DNA of 64,000 bases. Source: JAVJSD01 sp040219575. Lineage in GTDB: Bacteria; Planctomycetota; Planctomycetia; Pirellulales; Pirellulaceae. The stretch is taken from contig JAVJSD010000010.1 in the NCBI GenBank assembly GCA_040219575.1, positions 28,142-92,141 on the forward strand, given 5' to 3'. Within the stretch, counting starts at the first letter, position 1. Each line of letters starts with the position of its first letter. The notes below the pieces were generated by a model. It was not told the origin of the DNA. It made no database searches and saw only the letters and a list, made by a program, of their open reading frames with translations. Positions 16,743-23,840 of this stretch are shown here, in pieces. The position numbers and the translations under genes were made by a program.

Positions 16743-19013
16743 TTACGGTTCGGCATCTTCCGGCGCCGGCGGATGGGACCGAAACCGCGTTGATTTCGTC
16801 GCGCCGCTGAGGTTCATTTCCACTCGAAGCGCAGCCAACGCCCCCGCAAGTTTTTGGTGCGTTGCGGAATTCGATGCGACGATCAGTTGATGTTTGTCGC
16901 CGAAGTAGGATGCGTGAATACCGCCGTCGTTCCAAGTCGCTACCTTGGCCTCAAGCCGCAAGTACTTGATGAGGAGCTCAACTCCCTGAAACTTCCCGTC
17001 TCTAGTCCATAGCGGCAAATCCGCGATCGGGTACGCCACCGTGTATTGAACGTCCGGCGGGATCGGCGTTTCGGCCGGCGGCGCCGCTTTGGAGAGGCCT
17101 CCATTCAGAACCCTGGCGAACTCTTCGTGGATCCCGTTCGTCGTGCTGACGACCAAGGATCGCTGATCGGCGTCGTAGGCGGCCCGAGTCGTTCCATCAG
17201 CCCAGGACGCCACATCAATGGTTTTCAAGTACTGAAGCAACAGCGCCGCATTCTGCTGCTTTCCATCGCGCGTCCACAATGGCAGATGTTCGATGTGGTA
17301 GATCCGCGTCTCCTCGTTTGGTTTCGCCGGGGGAAGTGGAACGCGATCCGCACTCAATTCAACCGCAAGGCCGCCGGCGGATTCTGAACGCGACCCCGTG
17401 GGGGCTGAAATCGCTCGCGTCCACAGCAAGTCGCTCAATCGAGGAGTTTCCAGTCGCCCTTGCGCGCTGCGACTCGTCGTCAATGCGCCTCGGATTTCAC
17501 CATCAACAAGACGGAGCGATACTCGACCACTGGCGCGGTCGCCGACGCGCCATGTCCCGTTGTACCGGCGTTCGATCCACGACCATTGCAGGCGCATGGC
17601 GCCGATCGAGCTCCATTCAACGTTCAAGGGCGTGCGGTCGTCCCGCACGACGGCGGCGAACGTTCCCTCGTATTGACCTGGTTGCGTTGGTTCGATCCGC
17701 ACCGGCCCCCAGTCTTCGCTGATCCAGCGGCCGGCGATATCCGGGGCCGCCGTCGTCGAAACAAAAAACACTGCCAACACCGAAGACGTTGCTGCCGCGA
17801 TCGCCGCGATCACTCCCAACGAGCGGCGTGAAAACGCGACGATTCGTCTTCTCTTGGGCGACGGCGACAGTGACGACGGCAACGGTGCATCGGTCGGTTG
17901 CTGGACGTGAGCCAGACAGGATTCCAGCAATGCGGCGACTTCCGCGGCGGATTGGTAACGGTCCTCCGCCCGTTTCGACATCAGCTTCGCGATGAGCTGA
18001 CAGAGCCATTCAGGAATGTCCGGGTTCGTTTCACGGATCGGCCGCGGCTCGACATCCGTGATCAATCGCAGGACGCCGTAACTCGATTCCGCACGAAAAG
18101 GTGCGTGTCCGACGCACATCGCATAGAGCACGGCACCCAGGCTGAACAAGTCGGACCGTTTGTCGACGCGTTCTCCGCGCGCCTGTTCGGGCGACATGTA
18201 TTGCGGCGTGCCGGCCAGCATCCCGGATCGCGTCAGGCTCGCATCATCGACGGCTCGCGCGAGCCCAAAATCCATCAACTGCACGCGCTCGACATTCTCA
18301 TCCAGAAAGATATTCGCCGGCTTCACGTCACGATGCACGATTCCTTGTGCGTGCGCCGCCGCCAGTCCTTTCGCCGCCTGCCTGCCGATCCGCAGGACCT
18401 CGCGAAGTTCGAGCGGTCCGTGGTCGCCCAAACGCTTCTGAAGCGAAGCACCTCGCGCATACGTCATGACGAGATACGGAACGCCCTGCCACTCGGAGAC
18501 GCAATGAATCGCCATCACGTGATCATCGACCACGGCGGCCACCGCCTGTCCTTCCCGCGCAAAGCGTTGCCGAGCCGCGCCGATCGCCGCCAAATGGGGC
18601 AACAACATCTTGATGGCGACGAAACGATTCAACGACCGATCGAAGCCCTTGAAAACGGCGCCCATGCCGCCTTGCCCCAGCACCCCGGTGATTTCGTAGG
18701 GGCCGATCCTGCCGAGCATCGCTGGATCGTCCGTGGGACCGAGCAACTCCAACAGCTTGGCGACCGGCGCGCGGTCTTCGCCGAATTCCTGCCGCAGCTC
18801 CTCCGTGGCATGCGGGTCGCCGTTTTGCGTGCTGAGCGAACAACGTACATCGCGCCACCACTGCTCCGATCCGATGGCCTGCTCGATTGCCGAGCGACAT
18901 GCCTCGCACCCTGTGAGATGCTCTTCGGCATGTGCCAGTTCTTCCGGAGTGAGGTCGCCCTCCAGCAGCGAATCGACTTCCTGCGGCTGCAAGCACGAGA
19001 CGGATTGATTCAT
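16743..19013 (-). CDS. Receptor-like Ser/Thr kinase with zf-HC2 N-terminus and STN-like C-terminal repeats
   Basis: The 756-residue protein has four parts. Residues 1-45 carry C7, H32, C36 and C39, exactly the C-x24-H-x3-C-x2-C zinc motif of anti-sigma factors. Residues 104-370 are an intact protein kinase: GQGGMG loop, K135, HRD 227-229, DFG 248-250 and a MSPEQ segment. Residues about 399-418 form one membrane helix. The outer part has a beta-rich stretch and then two repeats of about 70 residues, each opening with DLPLWTRDGK or HLPLWTRDGK and closing with a LVVS/LIVAS strand, reminiscent of STN/secretin-N domains. Its start overlaps the ECF sigma stop by four bases (ATGA). This layout suggests a sensor kinase that sequesters or phosphorylates the partner sigma factor; that role is inferred. 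Confidence 0.85.
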   Translation of the reverse strand: MNQSVSCLQPQEVDSLLEGDLTPEELAHAEEHLTGCEACRSAIEQAIGSEQWWRDVRCSLSTQNGDPHATEELRQEFGEDRAPVAKLLELLGPTDDPAMLGRIGPYEITGVLGQGGMGAVFKGFDRSLNRFVAIKMLLPHLAAIGAARQRFAREGQAVAAVVDDHVMAIHCVSEWQGVPYLVMTYARGASLQKRLGDHGPLELREVLRIGRQAAKGLAAAHAQGIVHRDVKPANIFLDENVERVQLMDFGLARAVDDASLTRSGMLAGTPQYMSPEQARGERVDKRSDLFSLGAVLYAMCVGHAPFRAESSYGVLRLITDVEPRPIRETNPDIPEWLCQLIAKLMSKRAEDRYQSAAEVAALLESCLAHVQQPTDAPLPSSLSPSPKRRRIVAFSRRSLGVIAAIAAATSSVLAVFFVSTTAAPDIAGRWISEDWGPVRIEPTQPGQYEGTFAAVVRDDRTPLNVEWSSIGAMRLQWSWIERRYNGTWRVGDRASGRVSLRLVDGEIRGALTTSRSAQGRLETPRLSDLLWTRAISAPTGSRSESAGGLAVELSADRVPLPPAKPNEETRIYHIEHLPLWTRDGKQQNAALLLQYLKTIDVASWADGTTRAAYDADQRSLVVSTTNGIHEEFARVLNGGLSKAAPPAETPIPPDVQYTVAYPIADLPLWTRDGKFQGVELLIKYLRLEAKVATWNDGGIHASYFGDKHQLIVASNSATHQKLAGALAALRVEMNLSGATKSTRFRSHPPAPEDAEP

Positions 19014-19618
19014 CCCACATCACTCCAAACTTCGGATATCTCGGTCACTTTCCGCTTCAACCGCTGCATCACTCGGCAGCGGGCGATGTAGACGGCGCCC
19101 GGGGTGCGCCTCAGATCCCGGGCGACGGCGGCCGCGGGCTGTCCTTCGATGGATGTCCGCCAGAACATGGCCCAGGTCGCTTCCGTGAACTCGCAGCGGA
19201 TCTGTTCCGCCGCCCAGCGAAACGCCTGCATGCGGCTCTCCGCCAACACCTCTTTCGTGGTTTCGCTGTCGCGGTCGGGCAATTCATTCAACAATTCCTG
19301 CATGCTCGTCGAGCCGACCGCCGCATCGGGTTTCTGACGACTCACGGCGTTCACGATGGCGTTGCGAGTAATCCGCGCCAGCCAAACGCGAAAGGGAGGC
19401 AAGTCGACGCCGGGCTCCCAGCCCTCGATCGCGTGCGCGACCGACAGGAAGACCTTCTGAGCCAAGTCCTCGGCGTCAGCATGCTGCAATCCCCGACTGC
19501 GAGCCATCCGGCAGACGACCGGTCGGTAAATCGCCAGGAAGATCGACCACGCAGCCGCATCCTCCGGGTCCTTAACCCGCAGAATCAGGCTCTCGTTGGT
19601 TTCCGGCCATTCCCGCAT
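19010..19618 (-). CDS. ECF-type sigma-70 factor coupled to the receptor kinase
   Basis: The 202-residue protein has sigma region 2 (FLAIYRPVVCRMARSRGLQHADAEDLAQKVFLSV, about residues 27-60), with the W-L-A-R-I-T-R-N-A segment near the end of that region. Region 4 follows as a helix-turn-helix (PAAAVARDLRRTPGAVYIARCRVMQRLKR). ATG 19618 is chosen because AGAGGTG lies six bases upstream; an upstream ATG at 19642 adds eight residues without a ribosome-binding site. The downstream kinase overlaps it by four bases, so both are made from one message. Planctomycetes are known for ECF groups linked to Ser/Thr kinases in place of classical anti-sigma factors. Confidence 0.88.
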   Translation of the reverse strand: MREWPETNESLILRVKDPEDAAAWSIFLAIYRPVVCRMARSRGLQHADAEDLAQKVFLSVAHAIEGWEPGVDLPPFRVWLARITRNAIVNAVSRQKPDAAVGSTSMQELLNELPDRDSETTKEVLAESRMQAFRWAAEQIRCEFTEATWAMFWRTSIEGQPAAAVARDLRRTPGAVYIARCRVMQRLKRKVTEISEVWSDVG

Positions 19619-20015
19619 CGAACACCTCTCTACAGGGAACACACGGAACCGCGCGAACTCTTTCAGAAGATTCCTTCGCCTGACCAGCAGCCCCCTCGTC
19701 GATCGCGTCCCAATTCCGCCAACTCGTCAAAATGGCGTTCGACGTGTCAAGTATCTGTTTTATTCTCATCGTGGCGCGGTTTCGAGCGCGTGTCTCCAAG
19801 GAAACACCATTCCAGCCGCCGAAGCACGAAGTGCTGGCCCCCGAGGCCGTGAATCCGCGCTCCGCCCCACGGCGCTCGATTCCAGCGACCGCACGTGGCC
19901 GAAACGGGCTCCCTCGCTCACGCGTCGTGCCTGCGCCGCTGCTTCATTTCTCGCGTGAAGCGAATCGTTCTTGTACGATAGACCGTGTTGTTCCCCACGC
20001 TACAGGAAACAAGTC
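19619..20015. other. Divergent intergenic region between the ECF sigma and propeller genes
   Basis: These 397 bases must hold the promoters of the sigma-kinase operon (leftward) and the PQQ-type gene (rightward). TTGACA occurs on the minus strand near 19750, but no matching -10 lies at the right distance. Leftward ECF operons often self-activate, and a non-housekeeping promoter would not be visible by eye. No gene or strong repeat was found. Confidence 0.4.
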
Positions 20016-21275
20016 ATGACCCATAAGTCGACAAACCTGCTGCTTGCTTCGTTGATGCTCCTCACGGCGGCGCCCTCGCTGGCCGAGACCAACTGGCCCA
20101 GTTGGCGTGGACCGCAGGGCAGCGGCGCGGCCGACGGATCGGGCTATCCTGTGAAATGGTCGACCGAGGAGAACGTCGTCTGGAAATACGAACTGCCGGG
20201 CGTCGGCGCCTCCACGCCCGCCATCTGGCAGGACAAGATCTTCGTCACCGGCGAAAACGGCGGCATGAACAACGTGCTCTGTTTGAATCGTGACGGCAAG
20301 AAGCAATGGGAGGTCAAGCTGGATGCGGCGCGGCCGGCCAAGAACCGCGGCGCCAGCGGCAGCAATCCGTCTCCCACCACCGACGGAAAGTACGTCTTCG
20401 TCTACTACAAGAGCGGCATGTTCGCCTGTCTCGACATGGCGGGCGAGGTCGTCTGGAAGAAGAATCTGCAGCAGTCATACGGCGAAGACACGCTGTGGTG
20501 GGACCTCGGCACGTCGCCGGTGCTGACCAAGGACCTGGTGGTGGTCGCCTGCATGCAGAGCGGCGACTCGTACCTGGTCGGCTTCGAGAAAGGGACCGGC
20601 AAGGTCGCCTGGAAACACGATCGCAATCTCGACGCCCCCGGCGAATCGGCTCAAAGCTACACGACGCCCGTGGTCGTCTCCCGCGGCGACAAGGAAGTGA
20701 TCCTGGTGCTGGGCGCCGATCACGCCACCGCGCACGACGCCAAGACCGGCGAGCAACTCTGGGTCGCCGGCGGTCTGAATCCGGGCCGGGCCGGCAACTG
20801 GCGCTCGATCTCCTCGCCGGTCGTCGCGGGCGACTTGCTGTTCGCGCCGTACGGCCGCGGCCAATCGCTGACCGCCATTCGCCTGGGCGGCGCGGGGGAC
20901 GTGACCAAGTCGCACGTGGTATGGCAGGACGGACCCTCGGCCGACGTGCCGACGCCCGCCGCCGCCGACGGCCAAGTGTACGTCTGCACCGACCGCGGAG
21001 AGGTGATCGTGATGGACGCCGAATCCGGCAAGCACCTGTCGGAGACGGCGCTCCCCCGCGGCCGCTCGAAATTCTGGTCCTCTCCCATCCTCGCCGACGG
21101 CCGCCTCTACGCCACCAACCAGGACGGAACCACCTACGTCCTCAAGCTCGGCCCGAAGCTCGAACTCCTCGCCGAAAACAAGCTCGACGAATACACCGTC
21201 GCCACCCCCGTGTTCGTCGACGGCCGCATCTACCTCCGCACCGACGGGCATTTGTACTGCATCGGGGAGGAGTGA
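20016..21275 (+). CDS. Exported PQQ-like beta-propeller repeat protein
   Basis: The 419-residue protein has a signal peptide (residues 1-22) followed by TNWPSWRGP, the usual N-terminal entry of planctomycete PQQ-like propellers. Repeating blades of about 40 residues follow, with W-x-V/Y and G-x-V/L-Y-V/A patterns (VVWKYELPG, GKKQWEVKLD, GEVVWKKNLQ, GEQLWVAGG). Catalytic PQQ or calcium ligands of true quinoprotein dehydrogenases were not seen, so it more likely binds partners or ligands, as BamB does, than oxidises alcohols. ATG 20016 is supported by AGGAAA nine bases upstream and the signal peptide. It appears to be a single-gene unit. Confidence 0.85.
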   Translation: MTHKSTNLLLASLMLLTAAPSLAETNWPSWRGPQGSGAADGSGYPVKWSTEENVVWKYELPGVGASTPAIWQDKIFVTGENGGMNNVLCLNRDGKKQWEVKLDAARPAKNRGASGSNPSPTTDGKYVFVYYKSGMFACLDMAGEVVWKKNLQQSYGEDTLWWDLGTSPVLTKDLVVVACMQSGDSYLVGFEKGTGKVAWKHDRNLDAPGESAQSYTTPVVVSRGDKEVILVLGADHATAHDAKTGEQLWVAGGLNPGRAGNWRSISSPVVAGDLLFAPYGRGQSLTAIRLGGAGDVTKSHVVWQDGPSADVPTPAAADGQVYVCTDRGEVIVMDAESGKHLSETALPRGRSKFWSSPILADGRLYATNQDGTTYVLKLGPKLELLAENKLDEYTVATPVFVDGRIYLRTDGHLYCIGEE

Positions 21276-21357
21276 GGCGGCCTTCACTTCCGTCGGGCTT
21301 GTCCCGGTCGGAGCGCCTACCAGCGCCCACACACGCGAAATCCATTGCGGTCGAATC

Positions 21358-21456
21358 GTTTAACGGCGAGCCGCAGGCGTCGGCGGATCGTTGCGGCAAC
21401 GTTTTCAGCTAGTGCGGGGTCGTGCGCGCACCGTCACCTGCGCGGCTTGCCGTTAA
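21358..21456. repeat. Inverted GTTTAACGGC-type intergenic repeat
   Basis: GTTTAACGGCGAGCC (21358-21372) is mirrored by GGCTTGCCGTTAA (21444-21456) with one mismatch, spanning 99 bases between the propeller and DUF1801 genes. The same 15-mer with one change, GTTTAACGGCAAGCC, occurs at 29225-29239 upstream of polA. These look like members of a dispersed non-coding family. Confidence 0.6.
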
Positions 21457-21490
21457 GCGACACTGCTCGCTACATCGTCGGCATTAGTCC

Positions 21491-21907
21491 TCAATAGTTG
21501 AAGCCGTCCCAGTCGGGGAGGCTTGAGGCTTGCTTGATCCAAGAGGTTAGGAGTTCTTCGTCGAGTTGGTCGTCTTCGTGAATGTGGAAGTAGCGGGCGT
21601 CGGGGTCTTTCGACGCGACGGGGGGAAGGGGAGTCAGCGAGGCGCCGCGGAGGAAGGTGACCTTGATGTACCCGGTGAAGCAGTGGAAGGCGAGCAGCCA
21701 GCCCCGGCCCTCGACGCCGTAAAAGGGGGAGTTCCAGCGGACGGCCTTGCGGATGTCGGGCACGGCGGCCGTGATGAGCGCGTCGAGACGGCGGCCGACG
21801 TCGCGTTTCCAATCGGGCATGGCCGCGATGTAGGCCTGCACCGGAACGTCGCCGTCGCCCTTGGCGATCTGCGGATTGCCGCCGCTGTAATGAAATCGCC
21901 GCCCCAT
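21491..21907 (-). CDS. DUF1801 domain-containing protein
   Basis: The 138-residue cytoplasmic protein matches the DUF1801 (YdhG-like, iron-chaperone-fold) family. The domain starts near residue 22 with VQAYIAAMPDWKRDVGRRLDALI, followed by AVRWNSPFYGVEGRGWLLAF and a FLRGASL segment. The role of most members is unknown; the fold is shared with frataxin-like proteins. ATG 21907 has a weak GGTGA upstream and overlaps the divergent sigma gene by 18 bases. An in-frame GTG about 24 codons downstream, just before the domain, is an alternative start that would remove the overlap. Confidence 0.8.
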   Translation of the reverse strand: MGRRFHYSGGNPQIAKGDGDVPVQAYIAAMPDWKRDVGRRLDALITAAVPDIRKAVRWNSPFYGVEGRGWLLAFHCFTGYIKVTFLRGASLTPLPPVASKDPDARYFHIHEDDQLDEELLTSWIKQASSLPDWDGFNY

Positions 21908-22408
21908 GAATTCACCGATTTGCTCACCCGTCATCAGCAACGACTCTACCGTTACGTCGTGTCGATGCTGGGCGATTCGGAAGCGGCCTGGGACGTGCTG
22001 CAGGAGACGAACCGCGTGCTGCTCGAAAAGCGCGAGCAATTCGAGTCCGGCACGAGTTTTGTGAATTGGGCGCTGACGATCGCCCAGTTCCAGACGATGG
22101 CGTGGCTGCGCGATCAGCGTCGCAATCGCCTGGTGGCCACCGCGGAGATTGTGGAGCTCATGGCGGAGGACGCCAGGCAGCTCGACGCCGGCTTCGAGGC
22201 GCGGAGGTCCGCGCTGCATGCCTGCCTGGAGCAGCTTCCGGGGCGGCATCGGGAGATGCTTCATCAGCGATACGCCCACGCCCACCCGCTGGCGCAGTTG
22301 TCGCAATCGTCGGGTCGATCGGACAACGCGCTGAAGCAACTGTTCTTCCGCCTGCGGGGGACGCTGTTGGATTGCATCAATCAACGACTGCGGCTGGAGC
22401 AATCATGA
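21890..22408 (+). CDS. ECF-type sigma-70 factor (planctomycete/verrucomicrobial group)
   Basis: The 172-residue protein shows sigma region 2 (FTDLLTRHQQRLYRYVVSML, then DVLQETNRVLLEKREQF) and a region 4 helix-turn-helix (LPGRHREMLHQRYAHAHPLAQLSQSSGRSDNALKQLFFRLR). Its shape fits the short Rhodopirellula/Verrucomicrobium sigma group that is followed by FecR proteins. ATG 21890 is the only start that keeps region 2 intact, though no clear ribosome-binding site precedes it. It overlaps the 5' end of the divergent DUF1801 gene by 18 bases. Its stop overlaps the FecR start by four bases (ATGA), indicating coupled translation. Confidence 0.88.
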   Translation: MKSPPHEFTDLLTRHQQRLYRYVVSMLGDSEAAWDVLQETNRVLLEKREQFESGTSFVNWALTIAQFQTMAWLRDQRRNRLVATAEIVELMAEDARQLDAGFEARRSALHACLEQLPGRHREMLHQRYAHAHPLAQLSQSSGRSDNALKQLFFRLRGTLLDCINQRLRLEQS

Positions 22409-23772
22409 CCGATGACGCCCAGCGCGACCTGCAACGCACGATCGCCGACGCCCTGGAAGACTCGCTCGACGGCCCCCTCGAGCCGCGGCGGCTGGCGTCG
22501 ATTCGCGCGTTGCTCGAAACCAGCCCCGCGGCGCGACGCTACTACCTCGAGGCGAATGAATTGACGCACGCTTTGTCGTTCGAGAAACCGCAGGCGCCCT
22601 CGCGAGAGGCCTTGTCGTCGACCACCGCCGGCAGCCGCTGGCTGCCGATCGCCTCGGCCGCGCTCGTCGCCGCGATGATGCTCGTCGCCGTGGGCGTGTT
22701 CCAATTCGGCCGAGACCAGCGGCTTGCGGCCTCGCCCGCCATCGCCACCATCCACCAGTTCCAAGGCCAGGGCACGGTCACTTCCGCCGACGCGGCGATC
22801 CGCAACCTGGCCGACAACCTCGAAATTCGATCGGGCGATACGATCCGCACGCAGGGCGCGGTCAGCTCCGCGGTGCTGGCGTATCGCGACGGCTCGCGCG
22901 TGTCGCTGGTGAGCGACTCCTCGCTGACCACCACCGACGACGGACAAAAGAGCGTCGTGTTGCACGGCGGAACGATGTTCGCCTCGATCGTCCCGCAGCC
23001 GAACGGACGCCCCTTGATCGTGGCCACTCCCCAAGACCGCGTGCAGGCGCCGGGCGCCGACTTCTCACTCGACGCCACGGCCGGCCGAACCGACATGAGC
23101 GTAAGGCAAGGTCGCCTGCGATTGACGCGGCTGAGCGACGGCCAGTCGGTGGAAGTGCCGGCAGGGCGTCGAGTCGTCAGCAGCGCCGCCGCGCCGCTGG
23201 TCGTCGCCGAGATTCCCGAAACACCGCCTCAGTGGAGTGAAGATTTTGAAGCTGGACTTCCCGCCCGTTGGCATCAAGGCCGACTTGTCGCCGACGCGTT
23301 GCCCCCCGGATCGCGAGGCGCGGTGAAGGCCGTGGAGGTCGAGTCCGACCAAGGCCGGCGCAGCCAGATCGTCAGCCAGGAGGCGTGGACGCACGGGCTA
23401 TTCGCGGCGCACCGCGACTCGCACCTGCACTTCACGCTGAAGATGCAGCAGTCGGGCTGGTTCAACATTCTGATCCTGACCAAGACGGCCGACGGTGACT
23501 CGCCCGCCTTCGCCGGCAATTACATCTTCGATCAGCCGGTGTGGTTCGATCGCCGGCCGGGCGCCTGGGGGACCGTGACGATTCCGCTTTCAAAGTTTCG
23601 GCCGTTGCCGCCGAGCCCGGACGCAATCGAGAGCGTGGTTCCCATTCAAATCTTGTTCAGTTCGCCGGACCAGGATCGGGGATTGGTGATCGACCGCGTA
23701 TGGGTCACCCGCGGCGGGCCCGGCGAGATTGAAGTCGAGCCGTCGCCCGAAGACGGGGCGCCGACGCCGTGA
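22405..23772 (+). CDS. FecR-like membrane regulator with C-terminal ligand-type domain
   Basis: The 455-residue protein is cytoplasmic at the N-terminus (residues 1-70) and crosses the membrane once (about 79-97, ASAALVAAMMLVAVGVF). It then has a FecR domain of paired beta-hairpins (about 120-255, including IRSGDTIRT, LVSDSSL, GGTMFASI, APGADFSLDATAG and MSVRQGRLRL). The last 170 residues (PQWSEDFEAGLPARWHQG through VIDRVWVTR) resemble a jelly-roll/laminin-G-like sensor fold. FecR proteins act as anti-sigma or sigma regulators at the membrane, so this one probably controls the preceding sigma factor in response to an extracytoplasmic cue. The start overlaps the sigma stop by four bases. The gene is followed by the cytochrome module after 68 bases. 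Confidence 0.82.
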   Translation: MTDDAQRDLQRTIADALEDSLDGPLEPRRLASIRALLETSPAARRYYLEANELTHALSFEKPQAPSREALSSTTAGSRWLPIASAALVAAMMLVAVGVFQFGRDQRLAASPAIATIHQFQGQGTVTSADAAIRNLADNLEIRSGDTIRTQGAVSSAVLAYRDGSRVSLVSDSSLTTTDDGQKSVVLHGGTMFASIVPQPNGRPLIVATPQDRVQAPGADFSLDATAGRTDMSVRQGRLRLTRLSDGQSVEVPAGRRVVSSAAAPLVVAEIPETPPQWSEDFEAGLPARWHQGRLVADALPPGSRGAVKAVEVESDQGRRSQIVSQEAWTHGLFAAHRDSHLHFTLKMQQSGWFNILILTKTADGDSPAFAGNYIFDQPVWFDRRPGAWGTVTIPLSKFRPLPPSPDAIESVVPIQILFSSPDQDRGLVIDRVWVTRGGPGEIEVEPSPEDGAPTP

Positions 23773-23840
23773 AGGCGCCGATGCACTGAACGCACTGACG
23801 CTGTGGACGAACGAAGACGAGCAAAAACGAAGAGGCGACG

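Noticed and set aside
19730..19760. TTGACA on the minus strand as promoter of the sigma-kinase operon
   Set aside because: No acceptable -10 hexamer lies 16-18 bases downstream.
20016..21275. PQQ-dependent alcohol dehydrogenase
   Set aside because: The blades are present but the catalytic and calcium-binding residues of quinoprotein dehydrogenases were not recognised.
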